NCBI GenBank assembly: GCA_019352875.1
Contig: JAAAFW010000006.1
Coordinates: 836,284 to 900,283 of the forward strand
Length of the DNA: 64,000 bases
Reading direction: 5' to 3'
Source: Pedobacter cryoconitis
GTDB taxonomy: Bacteria > Bacteroidota > Bacteroidia > Sphingobacteriales > Sphingobacteriaceae
Part shown: positions 45,291-54,430 of the stretch, piece by piece
Layout: the number at the start of each line of letters is the position of its first letter
Numbering within the stretch: the first letter of the stretch is position 1
Notes under the pieces: model-generated
Databases searched by the model: none
Seen by the model: only the letters and a program-made list of their open reading frames with translations
What the model was told of the DNA's origin: nothing
Position numbers and translations under genes: made by a program

Positions 45291-46604
45291 ATGAAAAAAA
45301 TTACGTTGCTCCTGCTGATGCTTTTATCAGGTACAGGTGTGTTCGCTCAGGGCATGTTTGCGCTATTTAACCGTTCAGAGGATTTTTTTAAACTTCTCGA
45401 GGAAGGCAAGTTTACTGATGCTCAGAACTATTTTGACCCGACACTGAAGGACAAAGTGAAAATTGAAGAATTACAGAAGTTATGGTCCGATTTGAGAACT
45501 AATCTGGGTGAATTTGAACTTGCAGATCCGGTTAGAAGTAAAACAGAAGGAGAATTCTTTACGGTTACCGTTGAAGCAAAGTTTGCCCGTGCCACTCAGG
45601 ATTTTTTGCTGGCTTATAATAAAGAAGAAAAAATGGTTGGCTTTTTTCTCCAGCCTAAATCAAATGCTGCTGTATATCTGAATCCAGCTTATGCTAATCC
45701 AGCATTATATACGGAGAAAACCATCAGTGTTAATACGCCCGGGCACGAACTGGCGGCGATCTTAACCATGCCAGCTGAAGGAACTAATTTTCCGATCGTT
45801 GTACTTGTACACGGTTCTGGACCTTCGGATATGGATGAAACTATAGGACCAAACAAACCTTTTAAAGATCTGGCTGCGGGATTGGCTGCCAAAGGAATAG
45901 CCAGTGTCCGTTACGTGAAACGTACAATGGTCTATGCAGGAGAGTTTTCTGGAGTATTTACAGTGAAGGAAGAAACTTTAGATGATGCGGCAGCGGCTTT
46001 GAAGATAGCTTTGCAGACACCGGGAGTAGATAAAAAACAGGTTTATATATTCGGCCATAGTCTTGGAGGAATGTTAGCACCAAGAATCGCAGGTCTTGTT
46101 CCTGAAACTAAAGGTATCATTCTTGCGGAAGCACCTGCCAGAAAGATGGTAGACATTCTTATAGAGCAGAATCAGTATTTATATGACCATTCAAAAGATA
46201 CTACCGCACAGGCGAAAGCGCAGCTTGATTTTGCGCTTAAAGCTTTGGAGCAGGGGAGAATCAATCAGCTTGGTCAGCTTAAAGCAGATTCAGTGGTACT
46301 GGGGCTGCCTGCTTCTTACTGGGTAGATTTGAATCAATACAATCAGGTTGAAGCCGCTCAAAAATTAAACAAACGCATTCTGGTTATTCAGGGTGAACAG
46401 GATTTTCAGGTGAGTGTTAAAGACTTTGAGATCTGGAAGGCTGCATTGGAAAAAAAGAAAAATGCAACCCTCAAATTGTATCCCGACCTGAATCATTTAC
46501 TCAGTTCTCAGGTGGAGAAAGGCGACCTTCGTCAGTATGAGTCACCGTCGAGTGTCTCAGAAACTTTAATTAATGATATCGTCGCCTGGATCAAAGGCGG
46601 ATAA
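45291..46604 (+). CDS. Periplasmic alpha/beta hydrolase with N-terminal DUF3887-like domain
   Basis: A 437-residue exported protein: signal MKKITLLLLMLLSGTGVFAQ, an N-terminal NTF2-like/DUF3887 domain to about residue 130 (FFKLLEEGKFTDAQNYFDPT), then a hydrolase domain with VVLVHGSGPSDMDET (oxyanion), the nucleophile in VYIFGHSLGGMLAPR, Asp in VIQGEQDFQVS, and His in LYPDLNHLLSS. Substrate unknown; family members act as esterases or peptidases. It ends with a perfect palindromic terminator. Confidence 0.88.
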   Translation: MKKITLLLLMLLSGTGVFAQGMFALFNRSEDFFKLLEEGKFTDAQNYFDPTLKDKVKIEELQKLWSDLRTNLGEFELADPVRSKTEGEFFTVTVEAKFARATQDFLLAYNKEEKMVGFFLQPKSNAAVYLNPAYANPALYTEKTISVNTPGHELAAILTMPAEGTNFPIVVLVHGSGPSDMDETIGPNKPFKDLAAGLAAKGIASVRYVKRTMVYAGEFSGVFTVKEETLDDAAAALKIALQTPGVDKKQVYIFGHSLGGMLAPRIAGLVPETKGIILAEAPARKMVDILIEQNQYLYDHSKDTTAQAKAQLDFALKALEQGRINQLGQLKADSVVLGLPASYWVDLNQYNQVEAAQKLNKRILVIQGEQDFQVSVKDFEIWKAALEKKKNATLKLYPDLNHLLSSQVEKGDLRQYESPSSVSETLINDIVAWIKGG

Positions 46605-46608
46605 ATAT

Positions 46609-46652
46609 AAAACAAGAAAGCCTGAATTTATAAATTCAGGCTTTCTTGTTTT
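46609..46652. terminator. 44-bp perfect palindromic terminator
   Basis: The sequence from 46609 to 46652 is a perfect palindrome whose arms start AAAACAAGAAAGCCTGAATT, T-rich on the right, so it can terminate from both sides. The core AACAAGAAAGCCTG recurs in the fabV terminator at 15649. Confidence 0.9.
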
Positions 46653-46681
46653 TAAACAGGGTTTATAAATTCCGGGCTGGC

Positions 46682-46909
46682 TTATTCTTTTGTCCAAAGG
46701 TTGATGATCTGATCGAATAATGCCTGGCTAATGATACCAGTTGGTTCCGCTACCCATTTTCCGTCCTGATTTTTACTGATTTCAAAATTTTCAAATCCAT
46801 CTATAGAGACAGCATGACTTGTCTGGTCATCTTCGGTTAGGGTGTGGATCGCTACCGGTAATGTCTTTTTACCATCGGTGATCTCAAACTTATCTACTTT
46901 ATATCCCAT
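46682..46909 (-). CDS. Small unknown protein, paired with the next gene
   Basis: A 75-residue protein, MGYKVDKFEITDGKKTLPVA, with an acidic body and IISQALFDQIINLWTKE at the end. No signal peptide or domain recognised. It starts 6 bp after the stop of the 46916 gene on the same strand, suggesting a two-gene unit of small cytoplasmic proteins. Confidence 0.6.
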   Translation of the reverse strand: MGYKVDKFEITDGKKTLPVAIHTLTEDDQTSHAVSIDGFENFEISKNQDGKWVAEPTGIISQALFDQIINLWTKE

Positions 46910-46915
46910 ATTAGA

Positions 46916-47161
46916 TTAGGATTGCTGGCGGTCCTTATAAATTTTAAGCAGACTTAGCAGATATAAATCTGGTTTTGGCATAGTGATTACTGTGCCTTCT
47001 TCTTTATCCTGTGCTTGTTTTAAGTACTGCGCTTTAATCTTTCCCCAATCTCTTGAGTATTGTTTGATAAATGTTTCTACGAATTGTTTATCTGTGAAAT
47101 TTTCTGGAAGCTCATCAAGTACGGTCTTGATTTTTTCTTCTTTTCTGCTAACGATTGCCAT
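46916..47161 (-). CDS. Small unknown charged protein
   Basis: An 81-residue, lysine/glutamate-rich, probably helical protein: MAIVSRKEEKIKTVLDELPE, FVETFIKQYSRDWGKIKAQY, and the end LLSLLKIYKDRQQS. It is first in a two-gene unit with the 75-residue gene. A 9-bp-arm hairpin (47175-47202) lies just upstream of its start. No family recognised. Confidence 0.6.
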   Translation of the reverse strand: MAIVSRKEEKIKTVLDELPENFTDKQFVETFIKQYSRDWGKIKAQYLKQAQDKEEGTVITMPKPDLYLLSLLKIYKDRQQS

Positions 47162-47296
47162 ATATATTGAATTGAGAAGTTCCTGATTATCCCGGAACTT
47201 CTGTCCTTTTTAGAGGATAAGTGTAAAGGTATAACAATCCGGGAAAACACAACATGCCAAATTTTGAGAAAGGAAATATTTATTATCTTGTGAACG

Positions 47297-50200
47297 ATGT
47301 ATCTCCGGTTCTTATTATCCATACTATTTGCGTCCTTAGCTTGTTTTCCTGTTTCGGCACAGCAGGAACAGATTCAATTTTCCACGCTGGATATTTCAAG
47401 AGGTCTTTCACATAATCAGGTTAATACGATTCTAAAAGATGGGAAAGGTTGGATGTGGTTTGGGACCCTTGCCGGTCTGAACAGATTCGACGGTTATTCT
47501 GTAAAGGTATTTAAACATGATCCAAGAGATAGTACCTCTATAACAGACGATTTTATTACCCGGATTTTTGAATTGCCATTCGGCATGCTTTACCTGGAAA
47601 CCAGAGGAGGGCCAAGTATTTACGATCCTGCCACGGAGACATTCAGCAGGAATATCAAACCATTTCTTAAAAAAGCAGGAATACCGGTTAACAGTATATC
47701 TGATGTCGTAAAAGATTCGCAGGGTAATTTCTGGTTCAATGCTGGTACTGAAGGCATTTATAAATATACTGATGATACAAAGCAAGTGCTGGCTCTGTCT
47801 GGGAAAGGTAAGCAGGGAGCTGGTTTCTTAAAAACGCCTGTTGCAGCACTGTTTAAAGACGATACCGGTTGGGTCTGGACTATTCATGAAGACAAAACCA
47901 TACAGAAGCTGGACCTTAGAACAGGTAAAGTGATACAGCAAGTCCTGCAATTTAAACAACCCTTATCCGGCTTTTCTAAAGATTACAGACTCTTCGTAGA
48001 TAAAAATGAAGGGATTTGGATCTACATTCTGAATAAGCAGGACGGTATCCAGTATTACAATACTAAAACCGGAGAAAAGAAATTTATTAATAAAGGGCCG
48101 GGAGGGTTAAATAACAATCTGGTTAATTGTATTCTGGAAGATGATAAAGGCTTGATCTGGATTGCTACCGATCATGGTGGCGTAAACCTGCTTGACCAGA
48201 AGGATTTTAAAATCCGCTATCTGGTTAACAAAGAAAATGATCCCAAGAGTATCGGACAAAACAGTGTGTTGAGTATGTACCGCGACAATACAGGTATTAT
48301 CTGGTTAGGTACTTTTAAAAAAGGAATCAGTTTTTATCATGAGAAAATACTGAAATTTCCACTTTACAGGCATCAGGATAATCCTGCCGGGCTTGCTTAT
48401 GAGGATGTAAATAGATTTGCTGAAGACCAGTCGGGCAATCTGTGGATTGGCACCAATGGAGGGGGGCTGTTTAATTTCAATCGCAAAACAGGGAAATTCA
48501 AACGTTATAAGCATGAATCTGGTAATGCTAATAGTCTAAGTAACGACATCATCGTTAGCTTGTATATAGATCGCCGGGAAGTCCTCTGGATAGGCACGTA
48601 TTTCGGTGGTCTGGACAGTTTTGATGGTAAGAAATTTAAAAATTATAAGCATCAACAAGGTATATCCGGCAGTCTTGCCGATGACCGGGTCTGGGATATA
48701 TTAGAAGACGAAGACGACAATTTATGGGTTGCAACGCTAAGTGGCGGTCTAGATAAACTAGATCGCAGTACGGACAAGTTCAGTCATATAAAAGCAGGAG
48801 TGAAAAATAGTATCCGGTCTGATTTTATTTCCTGTCTGCTGGAAGATAAAAATGGGAATCTCTGGATCGGTACTTCTGACGGAATTGACGTTCGCAACAA
48901 AAGTGGAAATTTCAGACACTACGACAGTAAGGATAAAAGAGATTACGCATTGATTAATAATATCGTGTACGATCTGATGGAGGATAGCCGGGGTTTCATC
49001 TGGGCGGCCACACGTGATGGTATTAGCCGCATTAATCCAGTAAATGGGCATATCCGTAATTTTGATTCTAAAGATGGCCTGACTGAACAGGCTACGCTAA
49101 AGATCATTGAGGACAATTCCCGGAATTTATGGATTAGTACAGCAAAAGGTTTGTTTAATGTATTGATCAGACCTGACGGACAAGGTGATTTTAATTATTC
49201 TTTTCGCCGTTTTGATGAACAGGATGGACTACAAGGAAGCGCTTTTAATGCCAACGCCGGATTTAAGACCAGGGCTGGAGAAATCTTATTTGGCGGGGCG
49301 AATGGATTTAATCTGTTTAAACCTGAGCAAATCCTGAGTGATCAGGCAACACCTCAGATTGTATTGACTGGGTTACAACTGGCCAATCGCAATATCGCAA
49401 TTGGCGAATCCGATGGAGGAAATATCATACTGAAATCTGCGATTAACAACATTCGGAAGCTCGAACTACATTATGATCAGAACAATTTTGCCCTGAGTTT
49501 TGCTGCATTGAATTATTTTAGTCCCAGTAAAATCCGGTATCAGTATATGCTGGAAGGTTTTGATGATTTATGGCAGGATCAGCAAGCAGGTAGCAGAATT
49601 GCAACTTATACTAATATAGATCCGGGAGAATATGTGTTTAAAGTACGGTCGACAAATGCTGATGGGGATTGGGTGAAAAATGAAATCCGACTGCCGATAC
49701 GGATTTTGCCACCTTTCTGGCGTACGCCTGCGGCCTATTTTATTTATTGCTGTGCATTTGCCGGGTCATTATTGTTTATCCGTCACCGCGGAATACAGAA
49801 AATAAAAAGGACCTATTTACTAGAGCAGGAAAGACAGCAGGCTAAAAGGATACATGATCTTGACTTGCTTAAAATTAAATTTTTAACCAACGTCAGTCAT
49901 GAATTCAGGACACCGCTTTCCCTGATTATTACCCCCATGGATAAATTGATCAGGCAGGCAGAGGAGCAGGAGAAACCACAGCTTCAAATGATTTTACGCA
50001 ACGGTAAACGTTTGCTGAATTTGGTCAACCAATTACTGGATTTCAGAAAGATGGAGGTAAGCGAATTGAAGCTGCAAACCAGAAAGGCAGATTTAATTGG
50101 TTTTATTAGAGAACTGGTATACTCGTTTAGTGATGTAGCAGAGGGAAAGCATATTTCACTTAGTTTCCAGACAAACGGGAATGAGCTGATCACTTCTTTT

Positions 50201-51424
50201 GACCATGATAAAATGGAAAGGATTGTCTTTAACCTTTTGTCGAATGCCTTTAAGTTTACACCACAAGACGGGTTGGTTAGCGTTAACCTGGAGGTTAAGC
50301 AATTGCAAGGGGAGGAATTTACGGTTGTGCTAAAAGTAACCGACACAGGAATTGGTATTTCTGTCGAAAAACAGAGTAGAATATTTGAAAGGTTCTTTCA
50401 AGACGACATACCTGATTCTATGGTCAACCAGGGAAGTGGCATCGGTTTGTCGATTACCCGGGAATTTGTCAGGTTACATGGTGGTACAATTAATGTAGAA
50501 AGTGTGATAGACCGGGGCAGCGAATTTACGATCGTATTTAGTTTTGTACGGGAACTTAATCATGTTAGCGAAGTAACCAAGAGCACTTTGCCTGCTTCGG
50601 AACGTATCGAAATTTCCAGGAAAACGCCGGACAACAGCACTGATAATTTCAACCGGAAGAATAAAAAACCTGTAGTGATACTTATTGAAGACAATGAAGA
50701 TTTTCGTTTTTATCTGAAAGATAATTTACAGGAATACTTCCAGATTGCGGAAGCGGGAAATGGTCTGGAAGGCTGGCAGAAGATTATCTCAGTTCATCCG
50801 GATCTGGTAGTCAGTGACGTCAGTATGCCAGGGATGAATGGTATTGACCTTTGCCGGAAAATACGTGCAGACAAACGGACAACACATTTGCCTGTCATCC
50901 TGCTAACCGCATTAAGTACGGAAGATCAGCAGTTAACAGGCCTGGACACGGGTGCGAATGACTACATGACTAAACCATTTAACTTCGAAATTCTGCTTTC
51001 TAAAATACGAAATCTGCTGAGTCAGCAGGAGACCTCCCGGAAAACCTATCTGAAGCAGGTGGAGTTGAAACCGGCCGATGCGGAGATTGAGTCTGTAGAT
51101 GATAAATTCATTCGTCAGATCGGAATGCATCTGGAGAAAAATCTGCAGGATTCAAACTATACTGTCGATCAGTTAAGTGCTGATATGAATATGAGCAGGG
51201 TAGGTTTATATAAAAAAATCCTGCCACTTACCGGCCGCTCTCCGCTAGAATATATTCGTTTTTACAGACTACTCAAATCTAAGCCTCTATTACGTAAATC
51301 ACAGTTGACAATTGCGGAAATCGCCTATGCTGTCGGCTTTAATAACCCCAAACAATTTAGTAAATATTTTAAACAGGAATTCGGTACGCTCCCTTCGGTA
51401 TACGCCAGCCTGGATAATGAATAA
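47297..51424 (+). CDS. Hybrid two-component system (HTCS) regulator of the second glycan locus
   Basis: A 1375-residue one-piece sensor/regulator. Signal MYLRFLLSILFASLACFPVS; about 14 periplasmic beta-propeller repeats (LWIGTNGGGLFNFNRKTGKF type) to about residue 710; a Y_Y_Y domain near 735-800; one membrane helix near 811-830. The cytoplasmic part has HisKA His868 (NVSHEFRTPLSL), an HATPase with N-box NLLSNAFKFTP and DTGIGI, a receiver with Asp1174 (VVSDVSMPGMNG), and a C-terminal AraC-type HTH (IAEIAYAVGFNNPKQFSKYF). It should sense an oligosaccharide in the periplasm and activate the genes that follow. Confidence 0.97.
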   Translation: MYLRFLLSILFASLACFPVSAQQEQIQFSTLDISRGLSHNQVNTILKDGKGWMWFGTLAGLNRFDGYSVKVFKHDPRDSTSITDDFITRIFELPFGMLYLETRGGPSIYDPATETFSRNIKPFLKKAGIPVNSISDVVKDSQGNFWFNAGTEGIYKYTDDTKQVLALSGKGKQGAGFLKTPVAALFKDDTGWVWTIHEDKTIQKLDLRTGKVIQQVLQFKQPLSGFSKDYRLFVDKNEGIWIYILNKQDGIQYYNTKTGEKKFINKGPGGLNNNLVNCILEDDKGLIWIATDHGGVNLLDQKDFKIRYLVNKENDPKSIGQNSVLSMYRDNTGIIWLGTFKKGISFYHEKILKFPLYRHQDNPAGLAYEDVNRFAEDQSGNLWIGTNGGGLFNFNRKTGKFKRYKHESGNANSLSNDIIVSLYIDRREVLWIGTYFGGLDSFDGKKFKNYKHQQGISGSLADDRVWDILEDEDDNLWVATLSGGLDKLDRSTDKFSHIKAGVKNSIRSDFISCLLEDKNGNLWIGTSDGIDVRNKSGNFRHYDSKDKRDYALINNIVYDLMEDSRGFIWAATRDGISRINPVNGHIRNFDSKDGLTEQATLKIIEDNSRNLWISTAKGLFNVLIRPDGQGDFNYSFRRFDEQDGLQGSAFNANAGFKTRAGEILFGGANGFNLFKPEQILSDQATPQIVLTGLQLANRNIAIGESDGGNIILKSAINNIRKLELHYDQNNFALSFAALNYFSPSKIRYQYMLEGFDDLWQDQQAGSRIATYTNIDPGEYVFKVRSTNADGDWVKNEIRLPIRILPPFWRTPAAYFIYCCAFAGSLLFIRHRGIQKIKRTYLLEQERQQAKRIHDLDLLKIKFLTNVSHEFRTPLSLIITPMDKLIRQAEEQEKPQLQMILRNGKRLLNLVNQLLDFRKMEVSELKLQTRKADLIGFIRELVYSFSDVAEGKHISLSFQTNGNELITSFDHDKMERIVFNLLSNAFKFTPQDGLVSVNLEVKQLQGEEFTVVLKVTDTGIGISVEKQSRIFERFFQDDIPDSMVNQGSGIGLSITREFVRLHGGTINVESVIDRGSEFTIVFSFVRELNHVSEVTKSTLPASERIEISRKTPDNSTDNFNRKNKKPVVILIEDNEDFRFYLKDNLQEYFQIAEAGNGLEGWQKIISVHPDLVVSDVSMPGMNGIDLCRKIRADKRTTHLPVILLTALSTEDQQLTGLDTGANDYMTKPFNFEILLSKIRNLLSQQETSRKTYLKQVELKPADAEIESVDDKFIRQIGMHLEKNLQDSNYTVDQLSADMNMSRVGLYKKILPLTGRSPLEYIRFYRLLKSKPLLRKSQLTIAEIAYAVGFNNPKQFSKYFKQEFGTLPSVYASLDNE

Positions 51425-51454
51425 TGCCATTTACGGTGCTGTTAGGTTGTTTTT

Positions 51455-51490
51455 GTTAACATTTGAATACCTAATTGTTATCATTTGAAT
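51455..51490 (+). promoter_or_regulatory. 22-bp-spaced direct repeat, candidate HTCS operator
   Basis: GTTAACATTTGAAT (51455) and GTTATCATTTGAAT (51477) are near-identical 14-bp direct repeats starting exactly 22 bp apart, two helical turns. They lie between the HTCS gene and the GH31 gene, 69 bp before the latter. AraC-type domains typically bind such direct repeats, so this is the probable binding site of the adjacent regulator. Confidence 0.55.
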
Positions 51491-51558
51491 GCCCTTCAGG
51501 GATATTCTTACTGATACATTAGCCATCAAAACAACCAAATATAAACTGTAGATGTGCT

Positions 51559-54423
51559 ATGCGTAAAATTAGGGTAAACTCCGTAATCTTTATCTGTGCT
51601 GTATGCTTATATACTCATGTAAGCGGACAAGAAAGCAAAAACTTTGTGAGAACAGGAACCGGTGTAGAAATTGACATCAGGAATTCTTATTCAGGTGTCA
51701 AAAAGATCCGTCTTGAACCTGTCAATGATCAAATTATTCATGTAACACAAATCGCGGGGCCTGTATTTAACACCAAGCCCAGTCTGATGGCGGTATGGAA
51801 AAAAAATATCGATCAAAAATTTACTGTGAAGGAGGAGAGTGGCCAGGTTCGTTTGGCTACTGGTGCTGTAAATGTTAACGTGTCCATAGAGAACGGACTA
51901 ATCTCTTTTCATGATGCCGCAGGCAAATTATTGCTGGAACAAAGTCAGCTGACCGGCCAGGCAATGGTACCAAAAGTATTTAACGGTGAATCCTCTTATC
52001 AGATAACCCAGCTGTTTAATGCTGCAGACCAGGAAGCCTATTATGGTTTAGGGCAGCATCAGCAAAGTATGATGAACTACCGGGGGCGCCGGGTAGACCT
52101 TATTCAGTATAATACAGATATAGCGGTACCGTTTGTCGTCAGTAATAAAGGGTATGGTCTTCTTTGGGACAATTATTCAATTACCCGTGCAGGAGATATT
52201 CGGGATTACGAACCGCTGAGCGCACTGAGGTTATTTTCGGGTAAACAAGAAGGTTGGATTACCGCAACCTATACTTCACGTAAAAACCCGGATAAGGTCT
52301 TATTAACTGCACCAGTCTCTGAAATCTCTATGAACTGGCTAACCGATCAGCATAAATGGCCGAAGGAAATTAATATGGCCGATGCAGTAGTTACCTATGA
52401 AGGATTATTGGAAAGTGACCTAACAGGGCTTTATCAGCTGCAGTTGAAATATGCCGGTTATATCAAAGTATGGTTTGACGATAAACCGGTGGCGGACTAC
52501 TGGCGCCAGGCCTGGAATTCAGGTTCGTCAACTATTGATCTTCCCCTTCAGAAAAATAAAAAGGTAAAATTTAAAATGGAGTGGATACCTGATGGCGGAG
52601 AGTCCTATCTGGGGCTTACGTGTTTGCCACCTGTTCCGGAAGATCTGAAGAATACTTTTGGCCTGCAATCTGAATCCGGGAATGCAGTTGACTACTACTT
52701 TATTCAGGGTAACAATGCAGATCAGGTGATTAGTGGGTATCGGCAGGTTACCGGTAAGGCCGTGTTAATGCCGAAATGGGCGATGGGCTTTTGGCAGAGT
52801 CGCGAACGCTACAAAACACAACAGGATATACTCCAAACGGTTAAGGAATTCAGAGACCGGAAAATTCCACTGGATAATATTGTACTGGACTGGTCATACT
52901 GGAAAGAACCGGAGTGGGGAAGCCAGGAATTTGATCCTGCCAGATTTAAAACACCGGAGCAGATGATTAAGGATCTACATGCACAACATGTAAATCTGAT
53001 GATCTCTGTATGGCCAAAATTTAACAGCGGGCATGATACTTATGCGCAGATGGATTCAAAGAATTTCCTGTACCGCAGAAATATTGCGGACGGCAGAAAA
53101 GATTGGATCGGTAAGGGATACGGTAATACTTTCTATGATGCATTTAATCCGAAGGCGAGGACAGCCTTCTGGAACCTGATGAATAAACGATTGTACGCAA
53201 AAGGTATCGATGCCTGGTGGATGGATGCAACGGAACCGGATATGCATTCCAATCTACCTGTAGAAATCCGTAAAGAATTAATGAATCCTACTTATGCGGG
53301 TTCTTCAACTACGTATTTTAATGCTTTTCCATTAGTGAATGCCAAGGGTGTTTACGAAGGTCAGAGAGCGGTGAACCCTAAAGACCGGGTTTTTATTCTG
53401 ACGCGTTCTGCTTACGCCGGTCTGCAGCGGTATGCTGCTGCTGCCTGGAGTGGAGATATTGCATCCAGATGGGAAGATATGAAAGCCCAGATCAGCGCAG
53501 GTGTTAATTTCTCTCTTTCAGGGATGCCTTACTGGACAATGGATATTGGTGGTTTTTCTGTTGAAAAACGTTATGAACAGCCTAATTCAGCAGACCAGGA
53601 TGAGTGGCGTGAACTGAACACCCGTTGGTTCCAGTTTGGAGCATTCGTTCCGCTGTTCCGTTCTCATGGTCAATATCCATTTCGTGAAATTTATAATATC
53701 GCACCAGAAGGTCATCCGGCGTACCGGAGTATGCTGTATTATAATAAACTCCGCTATAGGTTAATGCCATATATCTATTCGCTTGCCGGACAAAGTTACC
53801 ATCAGGATTATACCATTATGCGTGGACTGATGATGGATTTTCCAAATGACATTAAAGCAGCTAATCTGAATGATGCCTATATGTTTGGTCCGTCAGTACT
53901 GGTGAGCCCTGTGCTGGAATATAAAGCCACCAAAAGAAAGGTGTATCTGCCTTCAGGGCAGGGCTGGTATGATTTCTATACCGGGGAATTTCTAAAAGGC
54001 GGGCAGGATATTCAGGCAGATGCACCTTATGAACGCATGCCTCTGTACATTAAAGAGGGATCTATTTTACCAACTGGGCCAGACTTGCAATATACAGGGG
54101 AGAAAAAAGCCGATCCGCTTACTATCCTGGTTTATACCGGTAAAGATGCGCTGTTTTCTCTTTATGAAGATGAAGGCACCAATTATAACTATGAAAAAGG
54201 AGCTTTCTCACAAATTGACTTTAGCTATCAAGAGTCTACGGGTAAATTAACTGTTGCAGACCGAAAAGGAGAATTTCCGGGTATGATGAAGACCCGCACA
54301 TTTAAGATCGTGTTTGTCTCCCCTGGAATGACCTTAGCTGCGGACCAGCAGGACCATAAATCTGCACAGACCCTGAAATATACCGGCAAAAAAGCAATCC
54401 TATCCAAAAACCAAATTAAATAA
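51559..54423 (+). CDS. GH31 alpha-xylosidase-like glycosidase with PA14 insertion
   Basis: A 954-residue exported enzyme (signal ending ICAVCLYTHVSGQ). An N-terminal beta-sandwich is followed by a PA14-type insertion at about residues 277-365 (YQLQLKYAGYIKVWFDDKPV), then the GH31 barrel. The nucleophile is Asp556 (AWWMDATEPD) and the acid/base Asp633 (AAWSGDIASRWED). A PA14 insertion is characteristic of the xyloglucan-locus alpha-xylosidases BoGH31A and CjXyl31A. Alpha-glucosidase or transglucosylase activity is also possible within GH31. First gene of the unit; susC follows by 7 bp. Confidence 0.9.
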   Translation: MRKIRVNSVIFICAVCLYTHVSGQESKNFVRTGTGVEIDIRNSYSGVKKIRLEPVNDQIIHVTQIAGPVFNTKPSLMAVWKKNIDQKFTVKEESGQVRLATGAVNVNVSIENGLISFHDAAGKLLLEQSQLTGQAMVPKVFNGESSYQITQLFNAADQEAYYGLGQHQQSMMNYRGRRVDLIQYNTDIAVPFVVSNKGYGLLWDNYSITRAGDIRDYEPLSALRLFSGKQEGWITATYTSRKNPDKVLLTAPVSEISMNWLTDQHKWPKEINMADAVVTYEGLLESDLTGLYQLQLKYAGYIKVWFDDKPVADYWRQAWNSGSSTIDLPLQKNKKVKFKMEWIPDGGESYLGLTCLPPVPEDLKNTFGLQSESGNAVDYYFIQGNNADQVISGYRQVTGKAVLMPKWAMGFWQSRERYKTQQDILQTVKEFRDRKIPLDNIVLDWSYWKEPEWGSQEFDPARFKTPEQMIKDLHAQHVNLMISVWPKFNSGHDTYAQMDSKNFLYRRNIADGRKDWIGKGYGNTFYDAFNPKARTAFWNLMNKRLYAKGIDAWWMDATEPDMHSNLPVEIRKELMNPTYAGSSTTYFNAFPLVNAKGVYEGQRAVNPKDRVFILTRSAYAGLQRYAAAAWSGDIASRWEDMKAQISAGVNFSLSGMPYWTMDIGGFSVEKRYEQPNSADQDEWRELNTRWFQFGAFVPLFRSHGQYPFREIYNIAPEGHPAYRSMLYYNKLRYRLMPYIYSLAGQSYHQDYTIMRGLMMDFPNDIKAANLNDAYMFGPSVLVSPVLEYKATKRKVYLPSGQGWYDFYTGEFLKGGQDIQADAPYERMPLYIKEGSILPTGPDLQYTGEKKADPLTILVYTGKDALFSLYEDEGTNYNYEKGAFSQIDFSYQESTGKLTVADRKGEFPGMMKTRTFKIVFVSPGMTLAADQQDHKSAQTLKYTGKKAILSKNQIK

Positions 54424-54430
54424 ACCATAT

